10,244 nucleotides of DNA from Lunasporangiospora selenospora (taxonomy: Eukaryota; Mortierellomycota; Mortierellomycetes; Mortierellales; Mortierellaceae), in assembly GCA_015680635.1 (NCBI GenBank), contig JAABOA010000516.1:3861-14104 (forward strand). Direction: 5' to 3'. This document shows, piece by piece, positions 8,138 through 10,244 of this stretch; position 1 is the first letter of the stretch; the number at the start of each line of letters is the position of its first letter. Below the pieces are notes generated by a model. That model did not search any database. It had not been told where the DNA came from and was given only the letters and a program-made list of their open reading frames with translations. The position numbers and the translations under genes were made by a program.

Positions 8138-8144
8138 TATAAAA
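8138..8144 (+). promoter_or_regulatory. TATA box of the lectin gene
   Basis: TATAAAA lies 106 bases before the ATG at 8244. A C/T-dominated leader (about 8170-8240) with long C runs ends in ACACCATGG, a good initiation context. This is the layout typical of a well-expressed fungal gene. Confidence 0.7.
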
Positions 8145-8243
8145 CGAGGTTGCGATTTCCATTTTTCACAAACCACTCCTCGTTATCCTTACCTATCCTT
8201 CCCTCCCCCTCCCCCCAACTCTTTCACTACACTACCATACACC

Positions 8244-8654
8244 ATGGGCGGCTTCCCTCACCACGAGTTTTTCATCCAGCTCCGCTACACCAACTTCGTC
8301 CTTGATGTTGCTGGAGGTAGCACTGATGAGGGTGCCCAGATCATTCTCTGGGAGAAGAAGAACTAAGATAACGCCAACCAGAAGTGGGTCTACAACGACG
8401 GCCAGATCACGAACGTCAAGAGCGGTCAAGTCCTGACTGCCGAAAGCTTCGGCCGCAACGTCCCCTTTGTCCAGCGCCATGCCGCCGGCCAAGACACTCA
8501 GCGTTACGACTTCTATGACTACACCATCTCAACCAAGGAGGATGAAGACATCGTCGTTGGCTTGGTGGGTGCCGCCGAGGCTGGTGTTCGCCCTGCCCTT
8601 ATCAAGCGCGACAACGACTCTGAATTGCAGCAGTGGGATCTCACAGAGAACTAA
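8244..8654 (+). pseudogene. Ricin-B/CBM13-type beta-trefoil lectin with one nonsense codon
   Basis: The frame from ATG 8244 to TAA 8652-8654 is 136 codons, the normal size of a single beta-trefoil lectin domain, broken only by TAA at codon 41 (8364-8366). Three roughly 40-residue repeats end in QKW (46-48), QRY (86-88) and QQW (129-131), the family's Q-x-W signatures. The first repeat has NFVLDVAGGS and QIILWEKKN, typical of the fold. Known of the family: such domains bind galactose-type or other glycans. There is no catalytic toxin chain here. No signal peptide is visible, so a cytosolic protein would be expected. No Met codon follows the stop in frame, so reinitiation cannot rescue the trefoil; as written only a 40-residue fragment would be made. 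Everything else (TATA box, leader, start context, poly(A) signal, codon use) looks functional. The stop could be a recent mutation, an allele difference, a base-call error or a readthrough site. Confidence 0.75.
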
Positions 8655-8679
8655 ATGTCAAAAACCACAAAGACCAACA

Positions 8680-8685
8680 AATAAA
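8680..8685 (+). terminator. Poly(A) signal of the lectin gene
   Basis: AATAAA lies 26 bases after the lectin stop codon. It is followed at 8700-8711 by the perfect 12-bp palindrome TGTACATGTACA. Confidence 0.55.
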
Positions 8686-8928
8686 TGTAGTAGTAACCAT
8701 GTACATGTACAACCGGGCTGTTCGGTCTGCCATTCTCCGCAATTCAACTTTTGTAGATTGTTCGCGTTTTTTTTAGTGGGTCAATTGGTGAAGACGACGC
8801 GGTGAATTTTCTGGTATTACCTCAGGAGTTTGATTTACAGGAACGCTTTGTCGTATGAGAAGATCCGCGTTGCCTTGCACTGGGGAGCCAATTCAGTCTC
8901 CGTCTCACTCTAAAAAAAGCACCATCCG

Positions 8929-9097
8929 TCACAGTACCCTCTTGAGGACTTGTTCTTCTGGCGGACAATACCCTCTTTCCAATACTTATCAGGTACTCAC
9001 CATTCACGTCACCGTCGCGCCAGTCGTTAATGTTGTATCCCAATTGCATTTTCGTATATCGAGGATCAAGTGCCAACAAAAAGTCCAGCAAGTTCAT
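8929..9097 (-). pseudogene. Coding trace, possible 3' part of a broken minus-strand gene
   Basis: From ATG 9097 a minus-strand frame reads MNLLDFLLALDPRYTKMQLG and then NINDWRDGDVN up to a GTGAGT donor at 9001/9000. Removing 43 nt to the AG at 8958 gives EEQVLKRVL and a stop at 8931-8929, 41 residues in all. The polar, balanced composition looks like real protein. The frame just upstream is closed by a TGA that could be bridged only by a frameshift or another intron. The branch site in the proposed intron is poor. The family is not recognised. It is probably related to the block at 9590-9268 but this was not proven. Confidence 0.3.
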
Positions 9098-9267
9098 TTC
9101 AGACAGCAATCATGATACAGGATTAAGGATTTTCTTTTCCAATGTCTGTCTAATTGTCCTGCAAGCAAACACTCGACACGCGACAGCATGCCACTTGTCC
9201 TAGGATTTGTCGACAAATCAAACCTTGATCCAATGATTGCTGTGGGTCTCCAAAAGAGGAACAAACC

Positions 9268-9590
9268 TTAAATGTGTGACGCACTCTCTTTGGAGCGAGC
9301 ACTGAGCCGTTTCTCCCGCTGGACATCGAGTGCGGACGGGGGAATAGACAGCAAAATGCTCTCAATCGCCTAAGCAGGAACGGGAATTCATTAGTCTCAA
9401 GGTCTGCTCTACAGCGCACGTCATCAAAAAACAACATTGTTGGGTGGACTTTGAGAGCCTCTATCACTTCATCCTCTTGTCCTTTCGGCAAACGGAAAAC
9501 GTAGAGTTCAAGAGTGAGAGAAAGACTATTGAACTATGCTGTCTTTTTTTGAATTTCCACTGTCCACATAATGTCCTTTGAGTATCGCAT
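9268..9590 (-). pseudogene. Two-exon gene of unknown function with an in-frame TAG
   Basis: Minus strand. Exon a 9590-9420 starts MRYSKDIMWTVEIQKK, has TAG at codon 19 (9536-9534), and continues in the same frame with LELYVFRLPKGQEDEVIEAL and VHPTMLFFDD. A 50-nt intron (9419-9370) has donor GAC|GTGCGC, branch-like GACTAAT and acceptor CTGCTTAG. Exon b begins AIESILLSIPPSALDVQREK, in phase, and reaches TAA at 9270-9268. The intron's 3' end is one of the best in the window. The alternative unspliced frame ORF (9491-9150) reads through this intron and becomes low in protein-likeness. An alternative donor inside exon b (GTGCGT near 9283) could extend the gene toward 9097. No family is recognised. 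The start lacks a clear TATA box. Confidence 0.4.
9370..9419 (-). other. Intron of the 9590-9268 unit
   Basis: 50 nt, GTGCGC donor, branch-like CTAAT about 20 nt before a pyrimidine-rich CTGCTTAG acceptor. Its removal keeps phase 0 and joins two protein-like frames. Confidence 0.45.
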
Positions 9591-10244
9591 TGTTTTTGTG
9601 TCGGCTTTAGATGACGTGCACTGTGCCCTTTCGCCCTATTCCTCGTCACAGTTTTTTCAGTCCGCGTTGTCCATATGGGAATCAGGAACCTCCTACAACC
9701 AAGAGAACGCTCTTACGACATTCAGCTTCACCGATACCTTATTTCTCGACACACATTGATTGGACAAGTTCTTTCTACCCAAGATACCATGGCGCCAGCT
9801 TTAGACACTAGAACGATCAGGTTCATGCGGTATTCGGGACAGTTTTGACTAGTCATTTGACTATTCTCTATGTGGATGGATGGGAAGGAACGGACGGACT
9901 ATACACGTGTCGATTCGTATCCGGGTCATTGAAATAGCAGAGAGTCAACTTTCAGAATCTGGCAAAAGTCAAGGAGGTTCAAAAAAAATCATTTATTCCT
10001 TTGTTTGATATTCCTTCCGCTTCTCCCTCTCGCCTTCTCATCCCATCACGTTGTTCTGTCCTACCTTACCCTATTTTCCATGATGTCATCGATATCAGCA
10101 CATTGTCATGACTGCACATCTTTCATCCACACATTGTCCTGTAGCCCGTCATGGGCATGCTGGTTTATGGTCCTTCCTCCAGACTAAAAGGATACATCCC
10201 AAGTCAGCTCCATGCACGCAGCGCAACAAGGAGTGGCCGAAAGC
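9591..10244. other. No supported gene; pyrimidine-rich tract near right edge
   Basis: Nothing recognisable. A C/T-rich stretch at about 10010-10078 is followed by ATG 10080, opening 35 codons to TAA. The context resembles the leaders of other genes here, but the short translation is not convincing and no TATA box is evident. It could be a gene start whose first intron I failed to see. Confidence 0.4.

Noticed and set aside
7799-8305. Longest plain open frame, 168 codons, plus strand
   Set aside because: It runs through the lectin promoter and pyrimidine-rich leader and overlaps the lectin start in another frame. The Pro/Ser/Leu bias comes from C/T-rich DNA.
8232-8492. 86-codon minus-strand frame over the lectin start
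   Set aside because: Antisense shadow of the lectin coding sequence.
8244-8654. Reassigned genetic code (TAA/TAG read as Gln) to explain the internal stops
   Set aside because: The lectin ends naturally at a TAA followed by several close stops, and the 4710 gene also has an internal TGA, so reassignment does not explain the set.
8467-8805. 112-codon plus-strand frame over the lectin 3' half
   Set aside because: Out-of-frame shadow of the lectin, whose Q-x-W repeats define the true frame.
9150-9491. 113-codon minus-strand frame as an unspliced gene
   Set aside because: Its start matches exon a, but it then reads through a well-formed 50-nt intron; the spliced reading gives a better protein.

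Overview
The window reads as nuclear DNA from a fungus. It has TATA boxes about 105-135 bp upstream of ATGs, pyrimidine-rich leaders, short GT-AG introns with branch-like CTAAT/TAAC motifs, and an AATAAA-type poly(A) signal. There are no ribosome-binding sites or operons. A relic resembling a Crinkler (CRN) N-terminal module and a stand-alone ricin-B/CBM13-type beta-trefoil lectin fit an early-diverging fungus, most likely Mortierellomycotina. That placement is inferred from family distribution and was not tested.

Layout. 1-47 (-): possible start of a gene leaving the left edge, with a TATA box at 164-169. 478-513: a small tandem repeat. 800-903 (+): a weak terminal-exon candidate. 1318-1466: pyrimidine-rich leader, followed at 1467-2066 (+) by a broken CRN-like N-terminal region. 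2174-3426 (+): scattered coding traces with good splice sites but no intact model. 3427-4560: almost empty. 4600-5957 (+): TATA box plus a long decayed gene of 415 codons holding four in-frame stops and an 18-bp/6-residue Ser-Asp-rich repeat. 6396-7160 (-): a three-exon gene of 173 codons, the only unit here that looks intact. 7246-7284: a triplet repeat in its leader. 8138-8685 (+): promoter, lectin gene with a single nonsense codon at position 41, and poly(A) signal. 8929-9590 (-): two blocks of a broken, intron-containing gene with an in-frame TAG. 9591-10244: no convincing gene.

The main theme is gene decay in an accessory-type region. Most gene-like units keep their reading frame over long distances but carry isolated nonsense codons, and two of them keep a good promoter. 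Simple ORF scanning misses most of this, because the longest plain ORFs are compositional shadows while the real units are split by introns or stops. No mobile element, RNA gene or CRISPR array was recognised, and the genes show no evident shared pathway.
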